A stretch of 40,394 nt of DNA from Leptospira biflexa (GTDB taxonomy: Bacteria > Spirochaetota > UBA4802 > UB4802). Position 1 is the stretch's first letter. Each line of letters opens with the position of its first letter. Position numbers and translations under genes: made by a program. The stretch lies in contig DYLU01000022.1 in assembly GCA_020721905.1 (NCBI GenBank), positions 1 through 40,394 of the forward strand. Reading direction: 5' to 3'. The notes beneath the pieces are model-generated. The model saw only the letters and a list, made by a program, of their open reading frames with translations, was not told the DNA's origin and made no database searches. Positions 1 through 8,376 of the stretch are shown here, in pieces.

Positions 1-517
1 ATAAGCAAATGAAGCTTCTGCTATATACAACGCTTGTGGATAAAAAAATTTAACGAATTTTGCGAAAAATTTTAAAAATTTTTGAAGATTTTTGGGGTCA
101 GAGCATATGAGGGAAGGGATAACCTTTCCCACTAACACCCTCTCCTTAGGTAATCAGGGGTCAGAGCCTTACAACATTAAAGTAAAATAATGTATAACGC
201 ATATAATACAGAGAATACAGATAAAATGCGGAAATCAACAACAAAAAAAGGGTCAGAGCCACAAAAAAAGAAGATTTTATTTAAACCACTTAATAAAAAT
301 CTTTACAATTTTGAACACTTATAATTATAACTAATTTAAATCGTAAAATTATTTATTCTTAAACAATATTAGTATATATAAAATTTGAAAATATGTATTA
401 TTCTATTTTAATGTGTAAACATGAAGGTAAAAATCTTTTTCATACAAAGCATACTATACCAAGGTGAAAAATGATTAGTAAATTTAAAATACAATTTTAC
501 ATATCAGGGTTATGATA
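1..517. other. Long AT-rich non-coding stretch
   Basis: I find no convincing gene here on either strand. The stretch is very rich in A and T, with runs of A and T near 50-95 and 240-300. Its only clear structure is three copies of a GGGGTCAGAGC-type motif between 94 and 260 and a small hairpin at 111-130, described separately. The right part leads into the small lipoprotein gene starting at 518. No well-spaced -35/-10 pair stands out, although a TATAAT hexamer occurs at 320-325. Confidence 0.5.
94..260 (+). repeat. REP-like cluster: three GGGGTCAGAGC motifs
   Basis: The motif occurs at 94-104 (GGGGTCAGAGC), 157-168 (GGGGTCAGAGCC) and 250-260 (GGGTCAGAGCC), all in the same direction and 63 and 93 bases apart. 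Between the first two lies a hairpin, GGGAAGG at 111-117 against CCTTTCCC at 123-130 with one unpaired T. A GGGGTCAG head beside a short hairpin resembles the repeats associated with REP-type IS200-like (RAYT) transposases. No transposase gene is in the window, so these would be orphan copies. That link is from memory of the family and is an inference. Confidence 0.45.
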
Positions 518-793
518 ATGAAGAAAATTTTTGCTTTTATATTATGTATTATACTGGGATACTTTACAGCCTGCATTGGTGAAAAGTTGTCCGAAGAAGA
601 ATTTTCAATTTTATGGCAGGAATATCTATCACGTGAATTTGTTGAAAGTTTTGATGAACAGCAATCATCCAAGCAACGCCGAGAAATCATGGATACTGTG
701 TTACAGGATTTTAAAATAAGCCAGCAGGCCTTTTACAGTTACTGTAAAGCAAAACATCCTGATAAATATAAACTTTTTGATGTAAACCCTTAA
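518..793 (+). CDS. Small putative lipoprotein
   Basis: A 91-residue protein that I do not recognise. The N-terminus is Met-Lys-Lys followed by a hydrophobic stretch of about 15 residues ending in FTACIG, a relaxed spirochaete-type lipobox with Cys near residue 18, so export and lipidation are likely. The mature part is short, charged and probably helical. I chose the ATG at 518 over that at 512 because AGGG at 506-509 is then 8 bases away instead of 2. The S41 protease gene follows after 16 bases, so the two probably share a transcript and the lipoprotein may act in the same compartment. Confidence 0.6.
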   Translation: MKKIFAFILCIILGYFTACIGEKLSEEEFSILWQEYLSREFVESFDEQQSSKQRREIMDTVLQDFKISQQAFYSYCKAKHPDKYKLFDVNP

Positions 794-809
794 ACTAAGT
801 GAGGAGACT

Positions 810-2177
810 ATGATACAGTGGTTACGCAAACGGTCATTCCATATTATTTTTATTACCTTTCTTGCAGGAATTTTTATTGGGATTAATATTGCATTTACTG
901 TTTCCGCACAGGAACCTTCGTTTAAATATTTAGATTTTTTTCATCAGGTATACCAGCTTATCCGCAATGAATATGTAGAAAAGCCTGATTCCAGGAACCT
1001 TTTTTATGGCGCCATTCGCGGCATGATTGCATCTTTAAATGACCCTTTTTCACGGTTTTTAGATGAACAGGAATACAGCCAGCTAAAAGAAGAAACAAGT
1101 GGTGAGTTTATTGGTGTGGGAATTGAAATTTCTGCAAAAAATGGTGATATTATTGTTGTGTCTCCTATTGAAGGAACACCTGCAATGAAAGCAGGTATTC
1201 AGCCTGGCGACATCATCTATAAAATTGATAATAAGCCAATAAAAAGTAAAAACATTAACGATATAGTTTCCATGATACGAGGCAAACCCCATACAAAAGT
1301 TATTCTTTCTATTATTCGTGAAGGTATCGACGAACCCATTGATGTTGAACTTGAACGGTTGCCAATAAAGCTGCAAACAGTAAATTATGCAATTATCGAC
1401 AACACCGACATTGGATACATCAGAATAAAAGTCTTCAGCGAAGATACCGCAACAGAGGTGAAAAAAGCATTACAGTATTTTCAAAACAACAATATAAAAA
1501 AATGCATCGTCGACCTCAGATGGAATCCTGGTGGATTATTGGACCAGGCTATTACCGTCAGTGATTTGTTTTTACCTAAAGGGACCATGATTGTCTCAAC
1601 CAGGGGAAGAAGCGGAAAAGAAACATTGCAGGAATATCGTGCATCTTCAGATCCTTTATTCACTGGTAAATGCATCATCCTTGTCAATAAAGGAAGTGCT
1701 TCAGCTTCAGAGATTGTTTCCGGCGCATTAAAGGATAACAACCGTGCCAAACTATTAGGGGAAAAAACGTTTGGTAAAGGTTCGGTTCAAAAATTCTTTA
1801 ACTTAGATGAAAATACCGGAGTTACACTGACTATAGCCAAATATTATACACCTTCTGGTATTTCAATTCACGGTATAGGGATCCAGCCAGATTACGATGT
1901 TCCCATGGTAACTATCTCCAAAGATGAACAAAAGCAGATAAATATACTGATAAAAGAAAAGATACTGGAAAAATTTATAAGTACACACACAAAATATGAT
2001 GATCCAACGAAACAGGAATTCCAAAAGCTTTTAGAAAAGAATGCTATTAAGCTTTCTGATTCAACAGCACATTTTATTTTAAAATCAGAAATATACCGTT
2101 ATACAAAACGGCCGCTGTATGATCTTGAATTTGATAATCAGTTAGCAGAGGCAATAAAAATAATTAATGAGCAATAA
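810..2177 (+). CDS. S41-family C-terminal processing peptidase
   Basis: A 455-residue periplasmic serine protease of the CtpA/CtpB/Prc family, which cleaves exported proteins near their C-termini. A signal anchor lies at about residues 10-33, a PDZ domain at about 95-175 and the S41 catalytic domain after that. The motif GSASASEI gives catalytic Ser298, and EKTFGKGSVQ gives Lys323; the 25-residue spacing matches CtpB. The start has a strong GAGGAG site. The stop overlaps the tsaD start by 11 bases, so the genes are translationally coupled. Length is normal for the CtpB-like branch. The natural substrate cannot be read from the sequence. Confidence 0.93.
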   Translation: MIQWLRKRSFHIIFITFLAGIFIGINIAFTVSAQEPSFKYLDFFHQVYQLIRNEYVEKPDSRNLFYGAIRGMIASLNDPFSRFLDEQEYSQLKEETSGEFIGVGIEISAKNGDIIVVSPIEGTPAMKAGIQPGDIIYKIDNKPIKSKNINDIVSMIRGKPHTKVILSIIREGIDEPIDVELERLPIKLQTVNYAIIDNTDIGYIRIKVFSEDTATEVKKALQYFQNNNIKKCIVDLRWNPGGLLDQAITVSDLFLPKGTMIVSTRGRSGKETLQEYRASSDPLFTGKCIILVNKGSASASEIVSGALKDNNRAKLLGEKTFGKGSVQKFFNLDENTGVTLTIAKYYTPSGISIHGIGIQPDYDVPMVTISKDEQKQINILIKEKILEKFISTHTKYDDPTKQEFQKLLEKNAIKLSDSTAHFILKSEIYRYTKRPLYDLEFDNQLAEAIKIINEQ

Positions 2178-3162
2178 TATTTTAGGAATAGGGTTAGAAA
2201 GTTCATGTGATGAGACAGCAGTAGCCATAGTTGCTGACGGAAAAACAATACTGTCTCATGCAATCTTCAGCCAGATACATCTTCATAAAGAATACTATGG
2301 TGTGGTTCCTGAAATTGCATCACGTGCCCATTTAGAGGTCATTAATGATTTAATTGACCATTGCCTTAGGGAAGCATCAATTGCATTCAAAGATCTTTCT
2401 TACGTTGCTGCCACCTACAGGCCAGGTCTTGTTGGTTCACTGCTCATTGCATTGCAATCAGCAAAAGCTATCAGCTATACCCTGTCAATACCACTGATTG
2501 CTGTACATCATCTGGAAGCGCATTTATATGCCCCGTTTCTGGAAGGTCATAGTATTGAATTCCCTTTTATTGGGCTACTGGTTTCTGGTGGCAATACTGC
2601 CCTGTACTGTGTGCATGATTACGGAAATTTTGATCTTTTGGGCAACACCACCGATGACGCCGTTGGAGAAGCATTCGATAAAGTTGCAAAATTTTTGTCA
2701 TTGGGATATCCTGGTGGACCAATAATTGAAACGCTTGCAGGGCAGGCAACGTTAAAAAAACCCATTTTCCCAAAAATTCTTGCCGATAGCAATGACACAT
2801 ATTCCTTTTCATACAGTGGCCTTAAGACCGCAGTGATTAACTATATACACGAAAATCCTGACGCTGATGTACGTGAAATTGCCTATAGCTTTCAGGAACG
2901 TGCACTGGAACTACTGGTACGCAGGCTTTATGATGCTTCCAGACGGTTAAAGATACACACACTGGTAATAGCAGGTGGGGTTGCAAGCAACAAACGTTTA
3001 CGTGAATTAATCATCGAGAAAAAAAAGGATTACCATACAATATTTTTCCCATCACCCATTTTATGCACTGATAATGGTGCCATGGTTGCCGGGATAGGAT
3101 ATCAGTATTATAAAAAGGGTATGTATAGCCCTTTATCCATCGATGTAAAAGCCAGGCCTTAA
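2167..3162 (+). CDS. tsaD: tRNA A37 threonylcarbamoyltransferase TsaD
   Basis: TsaD transfers threonylcarbamoyl from TsaC/TsaB-made threonylcarbamoyl-AMP to A37 of ANN-decoding tRNAs, in the cytoplasm with TsaB and TsaE. The 331 residues fit the family. Visible signatures are GLESSCDETAVA at the N-terminus, the metal-binding HHLEAHLYAP (HxxxH) at about 113-122, the nucleotide-binding LVSGGNTAL and, near the C-terminus, AGGVASN and CTDNGAM. The ATG lies inside the end of the upstream protease gene, so translation is probably coupled. No other tsa gene is in the window. Nothing in the sequence looks degraded. Confidence 0.96.
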   Translation: MSNNILGIGLESSCDETAVAIVADGKTILSHAIFSQIHLHKEYYGVVPEIASRAHLEVINDLIDHCLREASIAFKDLSYVAATYRPGLVGSLLIALQSAKAISYTLSIPLIAVHHLEAHLYAPFLEGHSIEFPFIGLLVSGGNTALYCVHDYGNFDLLGNTTDDAVGEAFDKVAKFLSLGYPGGPIIETLAGQATLKKPIFPKILADSNDTYSFSYSGLKTAVINYIHENPDADVREIAYSFQERALELLVRRLYDASRRLKIHTLVIAGGVASNKRLRELIIEKKKDYHTIFFPSPILCTDNGAMVAGIGYQYYKKGMYSPLSIDVKARP

Positions 3163-3310
3163 AAAATAATTGCTTTTTTTATTAGTCATTGTAGTATTTA
3201 TTCTAGTTAATCTATAGAATTCTGTATGTTCTGCTTTAAACTGTAGTATTTATCCTTTTTTTAGGTAACAAATATATTTTAAGGGATACATTCGGGTCAA
3301 CTATCATACT

Positions 3311-4054
3311 ATGGAAACACATAATACGTACCATAACCTGATTGATGCAATTATTGATATTGAAGAAGATCCCGATTCGCGTGACCCTGCCAGGGGATTC
3401 CCCAGACTGCTCTGTGAATATTTTTTTGCTAAAGAATCATCTGAAAATAAAGCCATTGCCGGATATATTTACCAAATACCCATACCTGATGTAATAAAAC
3501 AAAAAGGTCTGCTAAAACTTGCTCCTGAGGATATTGTGCAAATGATTGAGGGAGAAAACCTTAATGAAACATTGTGTGCACGCATTATGCTCCAACCTGC
3601 ATACCTTAAATATGCATTTCCACATCACAGCCCATCTTTTTCCAAAATGCCGCCTGATATTAAAGGTGAAATTATACGATTAATAAAAGAAAGGAACCAG
3701 ATGATATTGAAAGCATTTGAAAAAATGCAGCAGGATATACAGGCAACAAAAGAACGCAATATCAAAACGCTTATTGCTCTCATATTAAAAAATGTTCATC
3801 TTAAAACAGGAATGCCTTTTGCAAAGATATCTGAACCGGTTGGTCAGCTTATTGAAAAAAATTTTAACTTCTGCAATGAAACGTTTATTGCTTCCAATAA
3901 ACAGATTCATGAAATAAATGATGATGCAAAGATTAAAAACTTACTGAAATCATTATTTGTTGTAAAAAGATTTGATGAGCTGGCAGAACTTACTCAGGCT
4001 TTTAAGACAGAAGCAAAACGTTTCACACGAAGAACGCAGAGAATTTTGCAATAA
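3311..4054 (+). CDS. Unknown cytoplasmic protein
   Basis: A 247-residue protein with no signal peptide or membrane segment. I do not recognise the family. The first half contains an acidic start (IEEDPDSRDPARGFP). From about residue 120 onward the protein is rich in Lys, Glu and Ala in a helical pattern (KGEIIRLIKERNQMILKAFEKM), which suggests a helical bundle or a short coiled coil. The C-terminus is strongly basic (KRFTRRTQRILQ). It is preceded by 148 bases without a gene after tsaD and ends two bases from the convergent OmpA-family gene. The ribosome site is weak, so the start is less certain than the frame. Confidence 0.65.
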   Translation: METHNTYHNLIDAIIDIEEDPDSRDPARGFPRLLCEYFFAKESSENKAIAGYIYQIPIPDVIKQKGLLKLAPEDIVQMIEGENLNETLCARIMLQPAYLKYAFPHHSPSFSKMPPDIKGEIIRLIKERNQMILKAFEKMQQDIQATKERNIKTLIALILKNVHLKTGMPFAKISEPVGQLIEKNFNFCNETFIASNKQIHEINDDAKIKNLLKSLFVVKRFDELAELTQAFKTEAKRFTRRTQRILQ

Positions 4055-4055
4055 T

Positions 4056-5252
4056 TTACATCTTTATAATAATCTCTACTCTTCGGTTGCGTTGCCTTCC
4101 AGCAGCCGTTGAATTGTCATCTATAGGTTTGCTCTTCCCCATCCCGCGATAGGATATTTTATCATGCCCTAATTTATTTTTGAGAATGGCAGCCACTGTC
4201 TGGGCTCGCTTTTCAGAAAGATTCTGGTTATACTCATCAGCGCCAATATTATCTGTATGCCCTTCCACAATGATCTCATTGTCAGGATACTTTGCCTTTA
4301 TTATTTCAACCAGTTTATCCAGTACTTTGCGTGCATCAGTATTCAGGTTATATTTATCAAAATCAAAAAGAATATCCGAAAATCGTATAACCATACCCCG
4401 GGAATCAGAATCAACAGAAACACCATCCTGTTTTAATGCTTTCTCTATTTCCTTTTGCTGCTTCTTCTTTTCATCTTCTGGTACATGAAGATATGCCATA
4501 TTGGTTTGATCAATAGACATCCTGAATTCAATGGTGCTTAATTCCCCGGTTCTGCCAAAAATCAATAGCAGATTATATGCATTAATCGATTTTTTTGGCT
4601 GATTTTTCTGTATGTCCCATGTTACCTGCCCTGCATATTGCCCATATATCTTAATCGGCAAATCTGAAGGATACGGTTTATCTTTTAATGTTTTATCTAT
4701 GAGTATGGAATAATGTATAAAGGCTTCATTGGTTTGATTGTTTATAAATAGCAGAGTATATTGTGCTTCAAGCAGCAATATGAGCGGGACAGAAAAATTA
4801 TTAAAAACAATGTTAACAGGTGCCTTCCACACTTCTCCAACATGCACATCACCTTGTGGGAATGTTGGCAAATGCCGCACGTTAGGCATAAAAACGCCTT
4901 CAGGCACAATAAAGGTGCCATTGCTATTAATATGAAAGTCAGAAAAATACTGTTCTTCCAATCTGTAAACATAATCATTTATATTCTTTCTGTATACCGA
5001 AAAAGATCCCCTGACTGCCTGGCCTTTTGCCTCCTTTTCATAACATAATAAATCAATTATGTTGCGTTCACTATATATTTTGCGAAGCATGCCATTTTCA
5101 TAGTACTCAATACTGGCATCATACACAAACTCCAACTTCTCATTTTGCGGGATATCCCAGGTGAGTGTAATAGCAAGAACAACAGGCGGGGAAAATACTT
5201 GCACTGCAAAGATCAGGATGCCAGCAAAAGTAATAGTATACATTTTTTTCAT
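4056..5252 (-). CDS. OmpA-family peptidoglycan-binding protein
   Basis: A 398-residue exported protein. Residues 1-27 form a signal peptide (MKKMYTITFAGILIF...). A region of about 240 residues I cannot assign follows, then a charged linker (DEKKKQQKEIEKALKQ, about 262-277). The C-terminal 105 residues are a typical OmpA domain: FDFDKYNL, then IVEGHTDNIGADEYNQNLSEKRAQ and RRVEIIIK. The domain binds the peptide stem of peptidoglycan through conserved Asp and Arg residues, so the protein probably ties the cell wall to the outer membrane or sits in the periplasm. The N-terminal part lacks an obvious eight-strand barrel signature. It is a single-gene unit convergent with its left neighbour. Confidence 0.88.
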   Translation of the reverse strand: MKKMYTITFAGILIFAVQVFSPPVVLAITLTWDIPQNEKLEFVYDASIEYYENGMLRKIYSERNIIDLLCYEKEAKGQAVRGSFSVYRKNINDYVYRLEEQYFSDFHINSNGTFIVPEGVFMPNVRHLPTFPQGDVHVGEVWKAPVNIVFNNFSVPLILLLEAQYTLLFINNQTNEAFIHYSILIDKTLKDKPYPSDLPIKIYGQYAGQVTWDIQKNQPKKSINAYNLLLIFGRTGELSTIEFRMSIDQTNMAYLHVPEDEKKKQQKEIEKALKQDGVSVDSDSRGMVIRFSDILFDFDKYNLNTDARKVLDKLVEIIKAKYPDNEIIVEGHTDNIGADEYNQNLSEKRAQTVAAILKNKLGHDKISYRGMGKSKPIDDNSTAAGRQRNRRVEIIIKM

Positions 5253-5455
5253 AAATCTTTTATTCCTGAACGCTAAATTTGAAAATAATTATTATAGAAA
5301 CATCCAGGTCAGCAGGGCTTTAGACCTGTATGATTGTACAGTCATAAGCATCTTAAAAGCAATTTTTTTTTATTTTTTAAGTAAATAAATTATTTACAAA
5401 TAACATAACATTGTTATACATATTTTTTACAGAATATTAATGTAATGAAGTTTTT

Positions 5456-5729
5456 ATGAGCGATAGTTACCATAGATGAGCTGATCATCTCAATTCAATG
5501 ACTAACGGTTTCCCCCGTACTGACACCGGTATTGAACTTGAGCTTTTTCAAAAAAATTTTTACACCTCAGGACGCTGAACTTTTTTGCAAACTTACTCTG
5601 GAAAAGGAAACAGTAGATCAGATAGCTGCCCGTACCGGCCTGAATAAAGAATACGTATCGAACCATTTAGAAAGCATGTGGAACAGGGGTCTTATTGAAT
5701 GCCATAATATCGACAACGCCAGAACCTAG
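5456..5729 (+). pseudogene. Remnant of a 4Fe-4S ferredoxin-like protein gene
   Basis: Reading from ATG 5456 gives MSDSYHR, then TGA at 5477-5479, then ADHLNSMTNGFPRTDTGIEL in the same frame. After the homopolymer tract at 5544-5561 the protein-like reading jumps one frame and continues FFKKIFTPQDAELFCKL and QIAARTGLNKEYVSNHLESM to a stop at 5729. Joined, this resembles the N-terminus of a family of 4Fe-4S proteins that open with NGFPxTxTGxE and a winged-helix-like segment, as I remember them. The whole iron-sulfur part is missing. One in-frame stop, one extra base and the truncation argue for a decayed gene. A TTG-started 65-residue reading from 5532 is the alternative. Confidence 0.65.
5460..5470 (+). 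repeat. Dispersed word GCGATAGTTAC, copy 1
   Basis: Exact 11-base match on the plus strand. It lies at the start of the decayed ferredoxin-like gene, where it would read as part of Ser-Asp-Ser-Tyr. The 3' flank (CATAG) does not follow the longer TGT extension of other copies. Confidence 0.5.
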
Positions 5730-5803
5730 TTTAAAAATTTCATATTTTAACGTAATCACATCCCGGAATTTAGGTATAGTATAAATATTATCCTCATTAC
5801 AAC

Positions 5804-5837
5804 AAAAAAGCACCGCTTTTGATAGCGGTGCTTTTTT
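5804..5837. terminator. Bidirectional intrinsic terminator after the tRNAs
   Basis: AAAAAAGCACCGCT, a 6-base loop (TTTGAT) and AGCGGTGCTTTTTT form a long GC-rich stem flanked by A and T runs. Read on the minus strand it ends the tRNA-Lys/tRNA-Glu transcript directly after tRNA-Glu. On the plus strand it would stop anything coming from the remnant gene at 5456-5729. Confidence 0.9.
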
Positions 5838-5841
5838 AATG

Positions 5842-5914
<73 letters not shown>

Positions 5915-5970
5915 AAATGATTATGCTGACCAGATAAAAAATAATATTGGAACTGTCAATATTATTTTAT

Positions 5971-6043
5971 TGAGTCGCCGGAGAATCGAACTCCGGACCC
6001 ACTGCTTAAAAGGCAGTTGCTCTACCGACTGAGCTAGCGACTC
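5971..6043 (-). tRNA. tRNA-Lys (TTT)
   Basis: The minus strand gives a 73-base cloverleaf. The acceptor arm is GAGTCGC/GCGACTC with discriminator A. The anticodon stem is ACTGC/GCAGT around CTTTTAA, giving anticodon TTT. The T arm is CCGGAGTTCGATTCTCCGG. CCA is not encoded. It is 56 bases upstream of tRNA-Glu on the same strand and probably cotranscribed with it. Confidence 0.95.
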
Positions 6044-6287
6044 CTGCAAAAAAAGGGTTTGTATATAATACAATAAACTATAAATAAAGAAAAAGAATGA
6101 ACCTTATATAAATAATAGTATTTCAGTGTCAAATAAAAAATACTTCAATTAATACTACTTTTCAAAAAATTACATCATTTTGAAAATTTTTCATAAAAAA
6201 GTTGTAAAAATTTGCCCATTTTAATATATTAATATGGTTTGGGGTCATATTAAAATTTTCACAAAATTTTTATAAATTGGATGCAGT

Positions 6288-7256
6288 ATGATCCATTGTT
6301 CAAAACATACATTGCAATTAAACCTGCCGTTTACCATTCTGATTATGGTTTTAGCAATTGTTGCCTGTTCAGAAGATAATTTTAATGCTATTATCACCCA
6401 GGAAAACGCACTTAAAAATAACCAATCTGCTACAGCGCCAATCCCCGGAAACAATGGTCTGCTGATAGTATCAGCTATAACCGAAGATTCAGCAACAGTG
6501 CAATGGACATTAGCATCAGATAATTCCCCATCAGAACTTCTTCAGTATCAGATAGTTGTAAGTCCAACACTTACTCTTTTTTCATTACAAGAAATTCTTC
6601 AGTCCGGACTGCTTGAAGAAGATAAATGGTCCACCGAGCCTGTAACTCAAGAAACAGTAACAAATTTATTGTTTGGAAAACAATATTTTGTAAATGTGTG
6701 TGTACGTGACCCTGATAATAACATTTCTATTTATTATCCTGCAACATTTACCACGATTGGCAGGATATACCTATTCAGTGCAGGTACCTATACCGGTGCC
6801 ATGGCTTCATCTATAACTACTGCACGTGAAGATATTAATGAACTGGTCCGCCAGGCACTTCAGGAAAAATATACCACACTGCCTCAGGATAATTATGTTG
6901 CCTTCATCAGCATTGACAGCAATGATGCAATAATTAATTTCCCGGATCATTATGGCGTTCCTACCACATGGGCAATATGCTCTCCCAATGGTGATGTTGT
7001 GGCATACAACTGGTATGATTTGCTTGATGGCACAATAATTGATGAACTACAAAATTTAGGTGTATGCGATAGTTTCTGGTGGTCAGGCAGCAATGCTGAT
7101 GGGAGCTGTGATAGCCTTAACACATGCAATGGATGGACAAATGGAAGCAATTCATCAAATGGTAGAAGTGGAGCACATAACACTGATAAAGATTGGATGT
7201 GTAGTAATGACAGAAATTGCAATAACAAGTTGCATCTTTTAGGTTTGTGCTGGTAA
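6288..7256 (+). CDS. Lipoprotein with FnIII-like and DUF1554-type domains
   Basis: A 322-residue predicted surface lipoprotein. Residues 14-26 are hydrophobic and end in the lipobox LAIVAC (Cys27). A fibronectin type III-like segment covers about residues 57-162 (SAITEDSATVQWTLAS...). The C-terminal region starts at YLFSAGTYTGAMA and contains PDHYGVPTTWAICSPNGDVV, NWYDLLDGTI, FWWSGSNADGS and repeated Cys residues, ending in LGLCW. I take this as a DUF1554-like domain, known chiefly from leptospiral proteins; this is recognition from memory. Cys-rich C-termini suggest disulfides outside the cytoplasm. It is the first gene of the series leading to the large phosphatase. Its function is unknown. 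Confidence 0.75.
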   Translation: MIHCSKHTLQLNLPFTILIMVLAIVACSEDNFNAIITQENALKNNQSATAPIPGNNGLLIVSAITEDSATVQWTLASDNSPSELLQYQIVVSPTLTLFSLQEILQSGLLEEDKWSTEPVTQETVTNLLFGKQYFVNVCVRDPDNNISIYYPATFTTIGRIYLFSAGTYTGAMASSITTAREDINELVRQALQEKYTTLPQDNYVAFISIDSNDAIINFPDHYGVPTTWAICSPNGDVVAYNWYDLLDGTIIDELQNLGVCDSFWWSGSNADGSCDSLNTCNGWTNGSNSSNGRSGAHNTDKDWMCSNDRNCNNKLHLLGLCW

Positions 7257-7298
7257 CGTAGTATTCAATATATATTACAATCATGCTGGTCAATATAG

Positions 7299-8375
7299 GT
7301 GAAATTAAAACTTATAATTTTTTTGTATGTATTTTGTATCCTTACCGTTGTCATACTTACGTGTAATATTTTTGCGCAAACAACTTTTAAAGAGAATGTA
7401 ACGGTTGGCACACAGGCAGGGTATTCAGTGATAACAGGCTATTACAGCGATAGCCTCAAAAATGGATTTTATGCTGGATTTTTTTCAATTGTACCTTTAA
7501 GTGATTTATTCATGCTTACCGGAGTACTTGTGTACAACCGATTTTCACTTGCCAGCAGCACCAACTCAAGTATGCAGTCGTTTGGCATAACTATCACTCC
7601 ATCAGTGTATTATGCACTTCCCTATACTTTTACCATTTATGCCGGAGCCGGGATGTCGTTACAGTATTATACTCTTTCAGCAATGAAAACTGATGCATAT
7701 GACTCCACTACAAAAACTGGTTTTTTGATGAATGCAGGGATAGCAAAATCTTTTTATGAACGAACACTTATTATAGCTGAATGTATGTATCATGTAACGG
7801 AGCTGTCGCATAAAAATTTTCAAACATTGTCATTTACAGTAAAAGCAGGGTATCAGTTTGCATTGCATAATCCCGAGTATTATATTTCTCAGGAAGCCAA
7901 AAAAAATGCAGTACGGGAACAAACCGTTCAAAAGCTTTTCAATACTGCAATGGATTATGTACAAAGAAAAGACCATGTCCATGCATTGAAATCATTTCAG
8001 CAGGTACTATCGCTTAAACCCGATCACAGGGAATCCCTGCAGTATGTTGCTGCCATATCAAAGGCAAAAGAACAATATGATACGGCAGGCATGCTCATGA
8101 GGCAGGATAAATATTTTGATGCACTTCCGCTTCTATCTCTTTCATCTCAGTACATTGCAGAAGCTCATGCTGATTATAAAAAATTACAGAATAAGCTTAG
8201 ACCACAGATTCTCACTCTTCAGCAAAAAGCCATTGAAGCATTTAATAACAAAGACTATGACGCATGCATATCAATAATGAATACGGTACTTCTGATTGAT
8301 CCTGATGATACGGTTGCGCAGGGATATATTGTACGGGCAAAACGAATAAAAGAAACCATACAGAAGCTGCAATGA
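7299..8375 (+). CDS. Outer-membrane barrel-like protein with TPR tail
   Basis: A 358-residue exported protein. Residues 1-26 form a signal peptide ending IFAQ. Residues 27-190 alternate aromatic and small residues in short strands (GTQAGYSVITGYYSD, FTIYAGAGMSLQYYTL), as in eight-strand outer-membrane barrels. Residues 205-358 carry tetratricopeptide-like helix pairs (LFNTAMDYVQRKDHVHALKS, AIEAFNNKDYDACISIMNTV). The start is GTG at 7299; the ribosome site is poor. The stop is one base from the start of the sensor/phosphatase gene, so the two are probably cotranscribed. This suggests a structural or sensing link with that protein, but it is unproven. Confidence 0.65.
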   Translation: MKLKLIIFLYVFCILTVVILTCNIFAQTTFKENVTVGTQAGYSVITGYYSDSLKNGFYAGFFSIVPLSDLFMLTGVLVYNRFSLASSTNSSMQSFGITITPSVYYALPYTFTIYAGAGMSLQYYTLSAMKTDAYDSTTKTGFLMNAGIAKSFYERTLIIAECMYHVTELSHKNFQTLSFTVKAGYQFALHNPEYYISQEAKKNAVREQTVQKLFNTAMDYVQRKDHVHALKSFQQVLSLKPDHRESLQYVAAISKAKEQYDTAGMLMRQDKYFDALPLLSLSSQYIAEAHADYKKLQNKLRPQILTLQQKAIEAFNNKDYDACISIMNTVLLIDPDDTVAQGYIVRAKRIKETIQKLQ

Positions 8376-8376
8376 C

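Noticed and set aside
5477-5479. TGA as a selenocysteine or other recoded codon in the 5456 gene
   Set aside because: A separate frameshift lies downstream and no SECIS-like hairpin follows the codon, so decay is simpler.
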